From: Monocercomonoides exilis
Taxonomy: Eukaryota; Preaxostyla; Oxymonadida; Polymastigidae
Direction: 5' to 3'
Length of the DNA stretch: 64,000 bases
Assembly: GCA_001643675.2 (NCBI GenBank)
Contig: LSRY02000053.1
Span: 535,501 to 599,500 of the forward strand
Shown here: piece after piece, positions 26,101-36,600 of the stretch
Position numbering within the stretch: position 1 is the first letter of the stretch
Layout: the number at the start of each line of letters is the position of its first letter
Notes under the pieces: model-generated
The model's input: the letters and a program-made list of their open reading frames with translations, nothing else
What the model was told of the DNA's origin: nothing
The model's database searches: none
Program-made: the position numbers and the translations under genes

Positions 26101-29100
26101 GGAGGAATGTTTTTGAAATCACAGAGTGTCTCACAGAAGGCATTGCCATTTGTGCTGTCGAATATCACATTCCGAAGGAATGTTGCATCGAAGGGGAGAG
26201 ATGTGTTTGTGAAGTGCACTGACCTTGATTCACAGATTAGTGAATCGCAGTTTTTAATAAACTTTGGAGAGCCATTTGTGAAGGACCTGGCTATATGGGG
26301 ATGCACATCAGACAATTATGGAGATGAAGAGGATCTTCTGAGGAAGGTGTTTATATTCAGAAGTGAATTCATATTTGTGTCTTCGATTGTGGAAAACAGC
26401 AGCAACAGTAAACAGTGTGGGGAGATGAAGGGCGCATGCTCATCACTGAATGTTGGGGTAAGCCATATCATCCCATCTGCTTTCTCTCAGCTGTTTATCT
26501 GGAATGAAACCACATTAACTTGTTCGTGCTCCGCTCAAAATGTGACAATCAAGTCGATGGAATCGAATAGAAATTCAGAGATAAAAGTGCGTGAGATCAA
26601 TTTGGGCGATAAAGAAGCTGTGACAACTTCGGGGTCTGTTCGATTTGAGAAAGTGTTGTTTTTTTTTGATGGGGCACAGAATGTTATCTGCTCGTGCTTG
26701 ATACATCAGCTGAGTGGATCTCTTATTCTGGAGTCTGTTTCATTTCATTCAGAGAGCAGAACAACAGAAAATTCACACATCCTTTTTGATGCTTCTCTGA
26801 TTGTTGTTGAAGATGGGTTGTTTGAGGCAAATCGGTGCAGTGTTGACCATTTGAAATTCTCGAATCCTGTGTTTCAGATATTGCACTCAAAAAAAGCAAC
26901 ATTTGAAGATGTGAGAGTGGATGATGTGGAATGCAAGAGTTCGTTGATTGAATGTGGAAAGAATGATAAAGTGAGCGTTTCGAAGTTGGCAGCTGCAAAC
27001 ATTGGGTTGGAAGAAGAGAGCCTGATATCACTAAAAAACATCCATTCTTCACTCGTTTTGTCATTGATGGTGTCGTCATTCACAAATATCAGCCGATCGA
27101 CTTGTGGGTCTTGCATTGTTTGCACAAGTCAGCCAATGAGTGGATTTGAGATGTGCAACTGCTCTTTTCAAGAGTGCTCATCATATTCGCCAAAGGGGAG
27201 CCAAGTGGCGATAATATCTGCAGAGAAGATATTGATGGAGTCATGTATGTTTGAGGGGAGTCTTGCCTCAGTTGCAGAATGGAATGTGATTTCTGATGAG
27301 TTGTGCAAATGGAATGGGTCAGTTGTTGACTTGTCGAAGAGTGAAGCAGTTGTGAGAGATACCACGATTTGCAATTCATCAAAGGGAGGGATAAGTGTGA
27401 GTGGAGGATCTGTGATGATTGAAGCAGGCAATTTCAGCAACAACAATCCGAAGATAGCAAAATATCCATCAATACGAAGAAATGTTATCTGCTTTGATGA
27501 TGGTGAGCTGAACTTTGAAAGCCTAAAGGGAGGAGATGGACTGAAAGATAATACTTCACTCTGGGTATTAAACAAAGGTTGCCGCTTTGGTGGTCTTATT
27601 TCCGAGAGGGCATCTTCATTTTTCATTCCTGCGTTGGAAAGTGTTACAGCAAATGAAGAAGGGGCAGAGGTGAAGCTTGTGTTCAAAGGAATGTTGCTTC
27701 TTCCATGCAACTTGTCGTTCATCATTGTGAGGCAAATATACGACGAAAAGCAGATAGAAAAGTTCAGCTTTGATGAAAGCAGATTCGAATCAGAAAAGGA
27801 AGTGATAGGCCGACTGGCAAAGAAAACGATATTTGATGCGGATGAAGAAGCAGAAGTGAAAGCATGTGTCCAGTTTGGGAGCAAGGATGCACCATTTCAA
27901 ACAAAGGAATTCATTCTAAAGAACAAATCAGAAACACAGGCAAACAGAAATGAAATACTTGTTGAAGGAGGAAAAGAAGGAAAATCTTCATGGGTGTTGA
28001 TTGTAATTATCATGGCTGCTGTTCTTTTGATTATTCTCATCGCCCTTGTCATATTCGTTGTCCGATGGAAAAAGCAAAAAAGAAGAACACAAGAGTTGGA
28101 AGTGATTGTGGAAGACACAGTGAGGAAGGATCCGAAACTGATTGAGATGGTGACGATGGAGATGTCACCTGAGGCGGAGTGGCGAAGAGCAGAAAGGGAG
28201 GCAGAAAGGAAGAATGAAGATCGGAGAAAGAAGAGAGTGTACGAGAAAAGCTTGGTGCACTCAGAGTCATCTGAGCATTTGTTAAGTGAGAGTGGCTCCA
28301 CTGAATATATTCTTGGAAGAGATTCAGACAATATTCCTCAATGGATGCTGGAGAAGGTTGATGATGAGGAGGAAGCAAGAAAGAGAACACCATCACCATC
28401 AATTTCATCCACTTCAACAACTTCAACAACTGATTCAGACTCAACTTTTGTTCGATCAGAGAGTCTGTGCCCAACAACCTCATCGATGTCGAATCTGGTG
28501 GATGCAATGGCCTGTTCGTCTCCTCATGAGAAGCTGATTGTGGATCTGAGGGATTCACTGTTCATGCTGCTTCATGGAAGAAATGAGAAGAAGGAGATGG
28601 CGATTGGCACTCTGCAGGAGAGGGAGGCGACAGCTGCACAGATCCTGTTCTGGGTGGCGAATCTTGCACTCCACTCATTTGACGAGATGGAAAACCCTCT
28701 CTCTTCTCTTGCAAATCTCAGTCCTCATATTATATTGTTCTCTGAGCATATGGTCATCTGCATTGCCATGCACTCAGACTGTTCATCAGACTCGGATTCG
28801 TCGTCTATCTCTTCATCAATAGTTGTAACATCTGACAGCGATGATAATGATGACTCTCTTCCATCATCTGCATTTGAGGATGATGAAGACAACAGGAAGG
28901 AATGCATGCGATGGAAGGCGCCTGAATTGTTTATCGACAAGAAGATGGGAGCAACAAAGGAGTCTGTTGTGTTTTCAATCGGAATGATGCTGTGGGAGTG
29001 CTTGACACTTCAGATCCCATTTGGGGAGTTTGAGGCAGAGGCGGCAGCACAGAAGATTGTGAACGGAGAAAGACCAAAGTTGGAAAGCATAAGAGAATCA

Positions 29101-29316
29101 TCCATGAGAGGGATTGTGGAGCATTGCTTTTCAGAAGGGTGTGGAAGCCGGCCAGCGCTTGTCGAGATAAAGCGTGAATTCATCCAGCGGTTCCCTGCTG
29201 GAGCAGTGATTCTGACAATTTCTGATGCGATTGACATTAACAGCGAATCAGATAATGAGTATGAATCAAGTGAAAAGAGAACAGATGAGGTTATTGCTTG
29301 TTCTGGTGGAATGTGA
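20197..29316 (+). CDS. giant Cys/Gly-rich beta-helix receptor with one TM segment and a cytoplasmic pseudokinase, 3039 aa
   Basis: Single exon, ending TGA. The upstream ATG is used, but the in-frame ATG at 20236 (MNILFLKVFCC) gives a better signal peptide. Residues ~40-2590 are parallel beta-helix rungs (GGGI, NSSF, CNATS-type). Five modules of 340-420 residues are each marked by CGxxxxPCxS/T near residues 553, 895, 1312, 1690 and 2073, preceded by a boundary motif such as WGSDIFVDSINLESI. A single membrane helix lies at ~2597-2622, followed by basic WKKQKRR. The cytoplasmic part has a charged helix, a Ser/Thr/Asp linker and a kinase-like C-lobe: RWKAPELF near 2906, then FSIGMMLWECLTLQIPFGE and GERPKL. 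The Lys/HRD/DFG residues are missing (LSPHIILFSEH stands where HRD should be), so it should not phosphorylate. Likely a surface receptor or adhesin; ligand unknown. Residues 1-536 are unique; 537-3039 lie in the right arm. Confidence 0.9.
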   Translation: MKHKNVIFRYQTIMNILFLKVFCCLKNSNEIIKSQDSFFLQNGCEKPTTNCANIFETGAYYKEKEHNYFESSNNQSLIVSNPSNFGAFLTEIKCNVKETNSTIRVLSLRFKSFVSKNIISIDTCSKCNFEQITIAASKNMKVSPFHCLGLFNLFNVSYQSPKYQPMSSLFSTSLTASLILSESTFSNNVILNCGSILHSGCCNSEVISKCSFFNITRYHLTNYEKERCGILKSVLDNCHICDLTNALEGGIICGTVHSSSFSSTNSSFINNMRIENLLNKKNRLSTTETQFFELSEWINETAECGGALYVHDSPNTTLSVHNSSFFYCKATKTYGGGIFAKNVSEVATNNSIFKNCSCAMLESDGGGGGSCFNKILINAFASNCLFEDCWSGNDGGGISVWYCSCQIQDACLIGCLFNNCSGNSETSSAGGACDIVYNFLKKCCISCCFMNSVSKNGGGAMYVDDNMISQEMQLFFCFFHNNFAKTVGHDVILLNAIKNLIDETCVSTRSMNNRVTTSWSIESDKSEWLPNNFNNFRFVTSIQNHSNAKDTYSCGLNESCACLTISHCLTQMIVGFVEEIKVLSGIVVEGKGIDVGEKTITVNGISPAGSSIETNFKGNGLCLFCVGTGELSVSDLSVVHNTSYENNRQCRLFEVEGSGLMDVKRMNISMDAAHSEERSIQNSLVKVDGGELKMLDVRWGRTFGTTSVISLSQGSSASLYLDNGVFSNIVRTTAGSSLMSVGEGSQLITVEGCTIDESGSVDSDFGGGVMIEMGNVGSLTMNGGVIRNCYASTIQGRGGGIGLKVKDTDAEFQISSAFEGNRAKWGSDIFVDSINLESIAKSGKITLLTASFETINKIRGLDNGDDSIPIPLCAYLISLPDEIFVSNIDAFNHSLCGFAEFPCLTLKHCLTRQEEEKKIVIDGMIEVKNELTFDSLKHTIRGKDGNSGWKVIDDSDGSEGSMITVDTNANLRSLIFSVPSTLPNHEIFFSSSSQSFSFDSCSLSFQDSQSALSYVFLSVSAGDVSVSSFVVLSLIIGNCPLVNLDGRNAAGTFTSISVEDMSSIANSVLFGVANGASLTIKDSTLSVKAYSQKDLPSESIRVICTNSAKFLKLTSNKISGFKGDGENGGAVECTLWKECSLEIDGGMMSGCESKGGNGGGLCVEMEEGSAFAVGNMTNANKVNEITSNVESNLFQLENCKAMQTADGGCGYGGGIYLHLADGTSSFTLKDVSFSGCDAQEGKEIFINVNDLWLVIDRRSIGFEVDLNNFSKLNGFERSTLNEAFAIPLVVYLWDNFSKSAFVGGLSSHDFSKCGFEEFPCSSISKAVTIHFEGKKKNVALLEPFVFEEELGMTSNEWSIASKENEMKCEVSDQKKGTQNGLIESSVSASMTGIVFSLRKSLISHESVFECHSGKLTLNECGIEGGSESISAVFVKAVGGVVEVIEFASERVAKWSSSIFIVEGNSESVPSMNMTNGNFGEIAFGGGCVVECHNGNIEKITGCSFSSISRSKGSGGCVSVSNNGDENRDYKVEMFDCTFEGCSVVGEEEEIGGGALFCETFAKTNIVVSRCTFFCCTAPHEEENVGYGGGIIMKILRDEEVNFVISSPVFSSGKPNSANYGKDLFVSSSSLIKSIKNETLPFVNDKLEMLTEDSMRGYDGGNKECAIPLIYFWKSIGSSVYVAEEGYNVVVCGLLDYPCRSVDYGMNRIHSSTVEQMTIHGVCDVRSVIEMSGMKVEGTNMESDKIQFAQTLEGDEDAAVECKGVVLFNEVGILIPSHFDNEASILIQTGTDAIKTSVVSCSIHSLDDAEGELSFVLISASKGIVEIEKTKISGFSSTHEVMSISAYCAVLMNNATFEDISLSGKSVLVLTESVTSGSRNDNSEEEWNILFGQCTFVNVNHSTTNYPSLLCCDVPNEVRLIIENSTIDSCGSASSNEGGGVFFLLNERGKLEMNHTNVRECFCSNAGRGGGMFLKSQSVSQKALPFVLSNITFRRNVASKGRDVFVKCTDLDSQISESQFLINFGEPFVKDLAIWGCTSDNYGDEEDLLRKVFIFRSEFIFVSSIVENSSNSKQCGEMKGACSSLNVGVSHIIPSAFSQLFIWNETTLTCSCSAQNVTIKSMESNRNSEIKVREINLGDKEAVTTSGSVRFEKVLFFFDGAQNVICSCLIHQLSGSLILESVSFHSESRTTENSHILFDASLIVVEDGLFEANRCSVDHLKFSNPVFQILHSKKATFEDVRVDDVECKSSLIECGKNDKVSVSKLAAANIGLEEESLISLKNIHSSLVLSLMVSSFTNISRSTCGSCIVCTSQPMSGFEMCNCSFQECSSYSPKGSQVAIISAEKILMESCMFEGSLASVAEWNVISDELCKWNGSVVDLSKSEAVVRDTTICNSSKGGISVSGGSVMIEAGNFSNNNPKIAKYPSIRRNVICFDDGELNFESLKGGDGLKDNTSLWVLNKGCRFGGLISERASSFFIPALESVTANEEGAEVKLVFKGMLLLPCNLSFIIVRQIYDEKQIEKFSFDESRFESEKEVIGRLAKKTIFDADEEAEVKACVQFGSKDAPFQTKEFILKNKSETQANRNEILVEGGKEGKSSWVLIVIIMAAVLLIILIALVIFVVRWKKQKRRTQELEVIVEDTVRKDPKLIEMVTMEMSPEAEWRRAEREAERKNEDRRKKRVYEKSLVHSESSEHLLSESGSTEYILGRDSDNIPQWMLEKVDDEEEARKRTPSPSISSTSTTSTTDSDSTFVRSESLCPTTSSMSNLVDAMACSSPHEKLIVDLRDSLFMLLHGRNEKKEMAIGTLQEREATAAQILFWVANLALHSFDEMENPLSSLANLSPHIILFSEHMVICIAMHSDCSSDSDSSSISSSIVVTSDSDDNDDSLPSSAFEDDEDNRKECMRWKAPELFIDKKMGATKESVVFSIGMMLWECLTLQIPFGEFEAEAAAQKIVNGERPKLESIRESSMRGIVEHCFSEGCGSRPALVEIKREFIQRFPAGAVILTISDAIDINSESDNEYESSEKRTDEVIACSGGM

Positions 29317-30388
29317 TAGTGTGAATACTGAGATAAAAAGAAAGCAAGACGCATGAGTGTCCTTATGCAGCTACTGCGTCATAGTCAGCACAATCTCTCA
29401 GAGAAGCAAAGACAAGCCGAAAACAACTTTAACGCTCATCACACATCTAACACAAAGAAGGATTAAAAGAGAAATTTGAAATGGAATATTTACAGCAATT
29501 GAATAATCACACACGTTTGATATAAAAATATACCTCAGAAAGGGACAAGAAAAATGCAACAACCTTACGGATGGAGTTGATGCGTGATATAATTGTGCGT
29601 TATTTAATAATGAAATGTCCTGCTAAAATTTTTTAAATTTAATTTGATCTCTTCTTAATTTAATGTTTTCAATGCTATTGCTTTCGAATTGAACATTTAA
29701 TAAGCCTGTATTTATAACAATAAAATAAAATGGATAAACATATTTTTTAAAATGTTTTTATAGGGACAGAATTTATTCCAGTTGCATTGAATTATTACCA
29801 TTAAAATTTTTCTTTCTGGTATATCTTTAAATAGTAGCATAAAAAAAGGGAGAAGATTTGAATTAAGGAGTGTATAATAATAAAATTGTGTGATTTTTTG
29901 GTTCCATAATTATTCTGCTAGATTTTCTGGATATAAAGATACTAAGTGCTAAAATATCGTTAATTATTAAATAAGGGAAACCAAATAATTCATCTGGAAA
30001 ACAATGTGAAAGATTTTCTTTCCTCGAAGCTTGACGATTTTTTCAAAATATTAATTTGGCTATTCTGTGCCTTTATGGAAGAGATAATATAAAGATGAAT
30101 GACTCCAACTGATTGTTGAAAACGAATGAAAGTCAAATGATGGCCTCTTCATTGAAAATCTGCTTCAACTTTTTTCACAAACTTTATGGGGGGAAAAAAT
30201 GGTCAACTTGCAACCAGTTTTGAACATTGTTTTGCCATTGCTGAATAAGATTAGCCTTTGTGTCAAGCCTTTTTGTTGTGCAGAATATGCCTCCTTGCGA
30301 AGACATTTTGAGCGTTCTATGCAATAGAAAACATTTCTCTCTAAAAATCTCATTCCTCTTATAAAGCACTTCTTTCCTTCTTTTTGTT
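21805..30388. repeat. right arm of the giant inverted repeat (8584 bp)
   Basis: Inverted match to 2864-11444. The inner edge is at AGATTTGTTACC within the receptor gene, just after the conserved DKSEWLPN stretch; the outer edge, AACAAAAAGAAGG on the minus strand, is 302 bp from the stop codon of the DENND6-like gene. This arm carries the intact reading frame. Confidence 0.95.
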
Positions 30389-30689
30389 GTATGTTCTTTC
30401 CAAAAATCAATATTTGAGCATGACAAAAATTGAAGTTCACAGCAAGTTTTGATTTCTGCAATGTGATTTCAGAAATCTTAGAATTTTCGTTAAAATTTAG
30501 AATCATTTGAATTCTGTTCAAAAAGAAATATAATTTATTTTGCTTCTTCAAAGATATGGAGTTATTGACAAAATATGACAAAACAATTTTTTTTTCCAGA
30601 TTTTTCCAGATTTTTAAGCTTTTTGAGATAAAACAAATATATTCTTAAAATTCACATAAAGCATTTTCACTTTTAAAAAAGGATAAAAA
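29317..30689. other. intergenic: receptor 3' flank (in the arm) and DENND6-like 3' flank
   Basis: No gene supported. The minus-strand ORFs at 30165-30581 and 30184-30426 are the same Cys/Lys-rich peptide frames seen at the left outer boundary, here fused to unrelated upstream sequence. From 30389 on, the sequence is outside the repeat. Confidence 0.6.
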
Positions 30690-33600
30690 TCAAATTTCCT
30701 TTTCAACAAAATCTAAACAATGTAGGATATGTCTCAAATGGAATATTTTATCATCTTCATTTTTCCATCCACATATAGCGCTTGTGCAAACATCAAGCAA
30801 TGCTGATTTTTCTTTGATTGAATTGTCAGCTGTTTTATTCTCTGATGAACGTAATGAAACTTTTTCATTGTCAACCCCCTTCAAAGATTGCTTTTCCAAT
30901 TCCCAGTTCATTATTTCTTCAAGCCATTCCTTCACTATTTCATGACTTTTTCTAATTATTTCCTTTAATTTATTCAAAGAAAAGAAGCTCTCTGTTGAGT
31001 TATCATTTCCTCTTTGCTTCGAATCTTCCAAGAAACCCCGCTTTAAATTATCTGAATTTTCATTGTTATTGGCTTGCATTACATCGTTGAATGAACTTTG
31101 TTGCAAGAAATGAGACAAATGCTGAACACATTCACAAAGAACTGCTTCTCTTCCGCTCATCCTCCACAGAAGCTGCTCATTCAGCAGCGCAGCCTCTTTC
31201 ATTCCATTCAGAACTTTCCCGCAAAAGTAGGATGAAAACAAGGCAGAAGAAAAGAACGATGAGAAGAAGGATTCAACAACAGGAGGAAGAGTAAGCTGCT
31301 GGTATGAATAAAACGATGGATGAGAACTCATCAACAGTTCTGGAGAAAGGGCAGGAGAATCCACCGACGAAGTAAATGTGCATGGAGATGGTGGAGATGA
31401 TGATGCATTTTGATTGAAAGAAGCACCACGAAACGAAGAAGCAGGAACAAATGCTGTGGAAGTTGATGGTAAAATTGTTTGAACAAAAGCACGAGATGAA
31501 GAAGAAGAGTTGTACGAATGAAGATTCTGCACTTGAGATTTTGAGGATGGCATTGAATGCAAAGAAGAAGACGAAGAAGAATCAACAGAAGATAAAAATG
31601 GTATTGGAGATTGAATGGGTGAAAGTGAATGAGAAGAGCGAGGAACTGAAGAAGGTTGTGCTTGCAGGCAAGAGCTGGTTGTGTATGGCTTTTTGGATAT
31701 GACAGTGGATACCCAAGGAAGGGCAGAGACGATTGGGTGGATGTACTGGTGATGGGAAGCAACAGGTGCAGGCAGCTGAGAAGAAGGGAGAACAGAGGCA
31801 AAGGAAGAAGAAGACGCAAATGTGGAGGGAAAACCAGAGTGAATGGAACAGTCGCAGGACAAAGGAGGAATGAACAGCTGAGAACGAGAAAAAGGAGGAG
31901 GTTGGCGGAGCGAAGAGGGAGAGAAAGCAAAGAAAAGAAGAGATTGGACAACTTCTGAAGGGAAAGTCGATGTTAAAGGAAGAAATGGAGAAATGGAGAA
32001 TAGTGAAGAATCAATTATTTGATCGGCAGAATCACGATGATTTGAAAAAGAAGAAGAAGAAGTGTTCGCCTTCAGCTCTTGTTTTTGCGGATCTATTTGA
32101 TCATTTTGCTTTGTTTGAGCATGACTGACTGCTCTTTCAGCTTGAATTGCAACTGATTCCTTTGGGCAAAGTGGAGATCGCACAAAGTGAAGGAAAGAAA
32201 GAGGAAACGAAGGATGGAACGAAAAGCTGAACGGACAAACAGACGAAAGAAGATGGCGACGAAGTATTTTCTTTTGCATTGTCAAAGAAGAAGGTGGAGT
32301 TGTCTCTTTTTCGTTTTTCTGTTTTGCTTCTTTCAATTTCAGAGAACGTAAGAAAATGTCAATGTATTTTTCATCAATATCACAATCTTCCTCTTTGTTG
32401 TCATCCAATCCATGAATTGAATGGCATTCGAACGAATCATCTTTTTCTTTGCTGCAATTTTCTTCTCCTTCATTTTTCGTCTCATCTTCCACATCGACAG
32501 TATCTTGGCAATGAATATTCTTTTCCTCTTTTTCTTGTTCTTTCTCTTTCTCTCCCCTCCTCTTCCCTTCCAAACTGAATCCTCTGTACTTAATCCTCCA
32601 CAGCCCATCCAGCACACTCAGCGTCGTCTGCGTCATCGCCATCAGCTCATCTCGAATGAGGCTGTCTGCGCCGTGTGAGCCAACCCCCTTTTCTCTCACT
32701 CGCTCAGCCAGTTGGGTGGAGGGAAGGAAGACAGAAGAATGCTTTGTGTATATTTCTCCGCCTCTGTTTTGGAGAGAGGGAGAGGCACAGCGAGAGGGAG
32801 AGGAGGAAAAGATGGGATAAGAAAGGGACGAAGACGAGGAAGAATTAGAAGTTGATGAAGATGACGAAGAAGAAGGTGGATTAGAAGATGAAGAAGTGAA
32901 TAAAGGAGATGATATCTTTGATGCAAAAGAAGATTGACTTCCTTCTGAATTCGAATACGAATGATTCGAATTCGATGCATTCCCTTTCTGTTTTGCTGTC
33001 TGCTGTTCAGAGGAGATGATGCCAGGCGCTGAGAAGGCCTCGTTCTCGTCTTCAGACGTGTCAGTGAGCTTGATGATGGTCCAATCTGAGTGAGTTGTGA
33101 GGAAAAGCGGGTTGGTCACCCCAATCACACGCGGATGGGTGGATGAATTGATGACGTAGCTTCGATCGGGAGAAGGATAATTGGGAGAAGGAAAAGAGGA
33201 GGAGGAGGAGGAAGATATTGATGGAATAGACGGTTGAATACCAGTAAATGCAGAAGAAGATGAAGACGAAGAAGAACTTTGTGCTGGTTTGTGTTTCTTT
33301 TTCTCTTTTTTGTCTTTTGTTTTCGAATTCGATTTTTTGTTCTGAGTGTTTGTAGTGATGGGAGAAGTGGATGGAGAGAAAGTGATAGCTTGATAGCCAA
33401 CTTTCTGTTTCGCGTCTTCCGTTGGCAGATTACTCTGTGTCGTTGTCTTCTTTCCATTTGAGACAGTTTCTGAATGTGTTGCGTTTCTCTCGCTATTTCC
33501 AATGGACATAGTTTTGGAGTGCTTATTGCTTTCAACAAATGTATTGGCTGAAGTTGATGGAGAGAGGAATTTCTGCTCTTCAGATGTTCCTTTGTTGCTT

Positions 33601-36600
33601 TTGGTTGAAGCAGAAATATTCGCTTTTCCATTTAACTTTGTTTGTTCTGATTCGTTTTTAAAAGAAGAAAAAGCTTCATCTTTATAAACTTCTTCTTTTT
33701 CTTCTTTTATTTCCTTCTCCTCCCCAACTTCATCATCATCATCTTCTTCTTCTTCATATTCCTTCCTCATCTGTATCGCATTTGTATACAGCCTCACATC
33801 CCTCACATATGGAACAGGCAGAGTGAGGCTGATCAAAACAGACACGAAGTTCTTCACTCTTTCAACAGACTTCGAATAGACAAGAATTGGCTCTTCTGTC
33901 ATTAGGAGCTCCCAGAGAAGATAGAGCTGATCTAAAAAGGGGGAGAGGAGGAGAGAAAGAGAGAGGACGGAGGAGGAGGAGGAGGAATAGCAAGTGGAGG
34001 AAGAGGAAGAGGAAGATGGAGATGGAGAAGAGGAAGGAGAAGGAGCAGGAGAAAAAGATGATGATGTTGTTGTTGTTGTTGAAGTGTTTGCAGATGAATG
34101 AAGTGAAGCTGATGTGGTTGAATATCCAGAATGTGAAGACGAAACAGGAGCAGTTGTTAAATCCTTCGGCTTCTGCACATTTTGAGCATTTTGCGAATTT
34201 TGTGTCGAATTTGCAGAATTTGCCGAATTCACTTTTTGTCTGTTTATTTCTTCATCTTTTGCTCTTGTTCTGCGAGAGGAGTGGAGAAGCTGAGGAGGAG
34301 CTGCGACAGAAAGTGGAATGAGATCAGAAAGAGAAGGAATCAACAGAGAAACATTCACGTGGAGGGAGATGTCGATGAACAGCATCTGCAGAAGAGAAGG
34401 AAGAGGAGAAGAAGAATGAGAAGGAGAGGAAGGAGAAGAAGGAGGATGATGTGAAGAGTTTGAAGAACTTGACATGTTTTGAGATTGAAATGAATCGGAA
34501 TTTGAAATGCTCTCATTTGAAGTGCTTTTTCCAGCAAGACGCAAACATAATTTGGCATCTTCCTCTTTCTTTTCAGGTGTGGAATGGAAAGATGAAATAT
34601 CATTAGAAGAAGCTGAAATGTTTGGAGAAGGAAGCAGAAGAGGCGAGTTTGTGTCATCCTTTTGGAGAGGAGAAGGCGAAAGAGAAAGAAACTTCTGATG
34701 CATTTGAGGAGATAAGGAGTCAGGTGTGTGTGGAGGAGAGGAATGGGGTGTGGTGTGGGAGTGAAGTGGGTTGAGAGAGGAAGATGAACAAGAGGAAAAG
34801 GATGAGGAAGAAGAAGAGGAAGAGGAAGAAGAAGAAGAAGAGGAAGAAGAGGATAATGAAGATGATGATGAGGGAGAAGAAGAAGATGTTGTTGTTGTTG
34901 TTGTTGTTGATATTGACAATAAAGAAGATGAAGAAACAGGAGCCAGAGGAGAGACGATGATCAGAGGAAGAGGAGGAGTGGAAGAAGAGGAAGAAGAAGG
35001 CGACTGATTGGAAGGGGTGTCTGTTGAGGAGTCGTCAGTGATCGAAATGGAATGGCAGGAAGAAGGCGAAAAGGCAGATTGGTTTGAAGAAGAAGAAGAA
35101 TAAGAAAAGGATTTTGGATAAGGAATAGCATCGTCAGATGAGGAAGACGGGGAGGAAGAGGAGGTTAGTTTCAATTCGACAAAATCAACATGGTTCTGAT
35201 TGTATTCTTTTTCTTGTTCGTTTTTGTTCATTTGGCATTCAGATGTGTTTTTGTTAGAATCACTTGAAGTTTCTAACAAAGTTTCTTTTTTTTCTGTTTT
35301 TCTGTGTAAAAATGCCTCTTTTGTTTTATTCTCTTCATTTGCTTCATTTTCTGTGTGTATCTCTTCTAAACAGGGCAAATTCATCTGCTGGCAAGTTGAG
35401 TCAAACATGTGCAATTCAGCCAGGAGACTGCAAAGTGACGATATCATCCCATCTTCATCCCATTCGCTTTCTCTGTCGCTTTCTTCCCCTTCAACACAAA
35501 TGGAATCTTTGGTTATAGCTTCTTTCACTTCTTCGTTTTCTTCTTCTTTGTTTTGATTTTCTTCATTGTTTTCGTCTTTTGGCATTTCATCTGCTCCATC
35601 TACTCCATTTATCCTTTGCCGTTCTTCTTCTTCTTCTTCTTCTTTTTCTTCACCCTCTCTTTCTCCTTCCTTCCTCTCCTTCCTCTCTTTCTCTCCTTCC
35701 TTCTCCTTCTTCTCTCTCCTCTCTCTCCTCTCTCTCATCTGCTCTGTCTTCCTCGAGAAAGGCCAGCCAGCAACAGGCAGAACACACAAACTGCGCGGCG
35801 GCTGAAGATGAAGCGGATGAAGAAAATGGAAGCGCCGCGGATTAAACGAAGCAAACATCTGCTTTGTGGCAGAGATGAGGGAGGAGAAGACGCCAGAAGA
35901 AGAGGGAAAAGAAGAGGAAGAAGAGGAGGAGGAGGAGGAAGAGGAAGATGAATATGAAGAAGAAGAAGAAGAAGATGATGATGATGATAGCAATGAAACT
36001 GATAACGAAGAAGAAGAAGAAGAAGAAGCAGGAAAAGCAGAGAGAGAATGTGAATGATGAGTTGAAATGCCATTTTCTGATGTGGAAGAGGCAATGAAAT
36101 GCTTTTCAGTCGCTTTGGATTGAATGGAAGGGGCGACAGAAACGAGAGGAAGGGAGTGTGGATCTTCAGTAGACGACTGAGAGAGGGAAATGGCGTTGTG
36201 CAGAGAAGCAGAGGGCGAAGGAGAGGCGAAATGGAAAGAGGAAAACGAGACAGCGGGTGTATGTGAGGGGAAGGATGGGTCAGAAGGAGATGTGTTGTGA
36301 TGGAGAGAAGAAAAGGATTTATCAGAAGTGGAAGAAGGAGAAGATGGCGATGATGAGGATGATGATGAAGTGGATGGAGAAGATGTTGAAATGGACGAAG
36401 CTGCAAGTATTTTCGCTTTCTGCATCAGATGGTGATCAACAATGGCACGCGGCTTGCTTTCGGAAAGGAGCTTTTTCGGAGATGTGGAATGTGAATGTTT
36501 TGTTTGAGAAGAAGAAGAAGAAGAAGACTTTGAGGCAGAAGAGGAGATGTGAGAGGAGACGGACGAGACGGATGAGATGGAGATGAAAGAAGAGGACAGC

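Noticed and set aside
28049-28558. 169-codon minus-strand ORF over the receptor's cytoplasmic region
   Set aside because: Antisense to the TM/linker/pseudokinase coding sequence, which has a clear kinase-like motif order.
2864-30388. CRISPR-like or phage-type system
   Set aside because: No spaced short direct repeats and no prokaryotic gene organisation; the locus is eukaryotic with introns and a telomere.
35553-35951. 132-codon plus-strand ORF, and neighbours such as 34771-35007
   Set aside because: Complement of the Ser/Glu repeats in the DENND6-like gene, whose frame is supported by conserved blocks on both sides.
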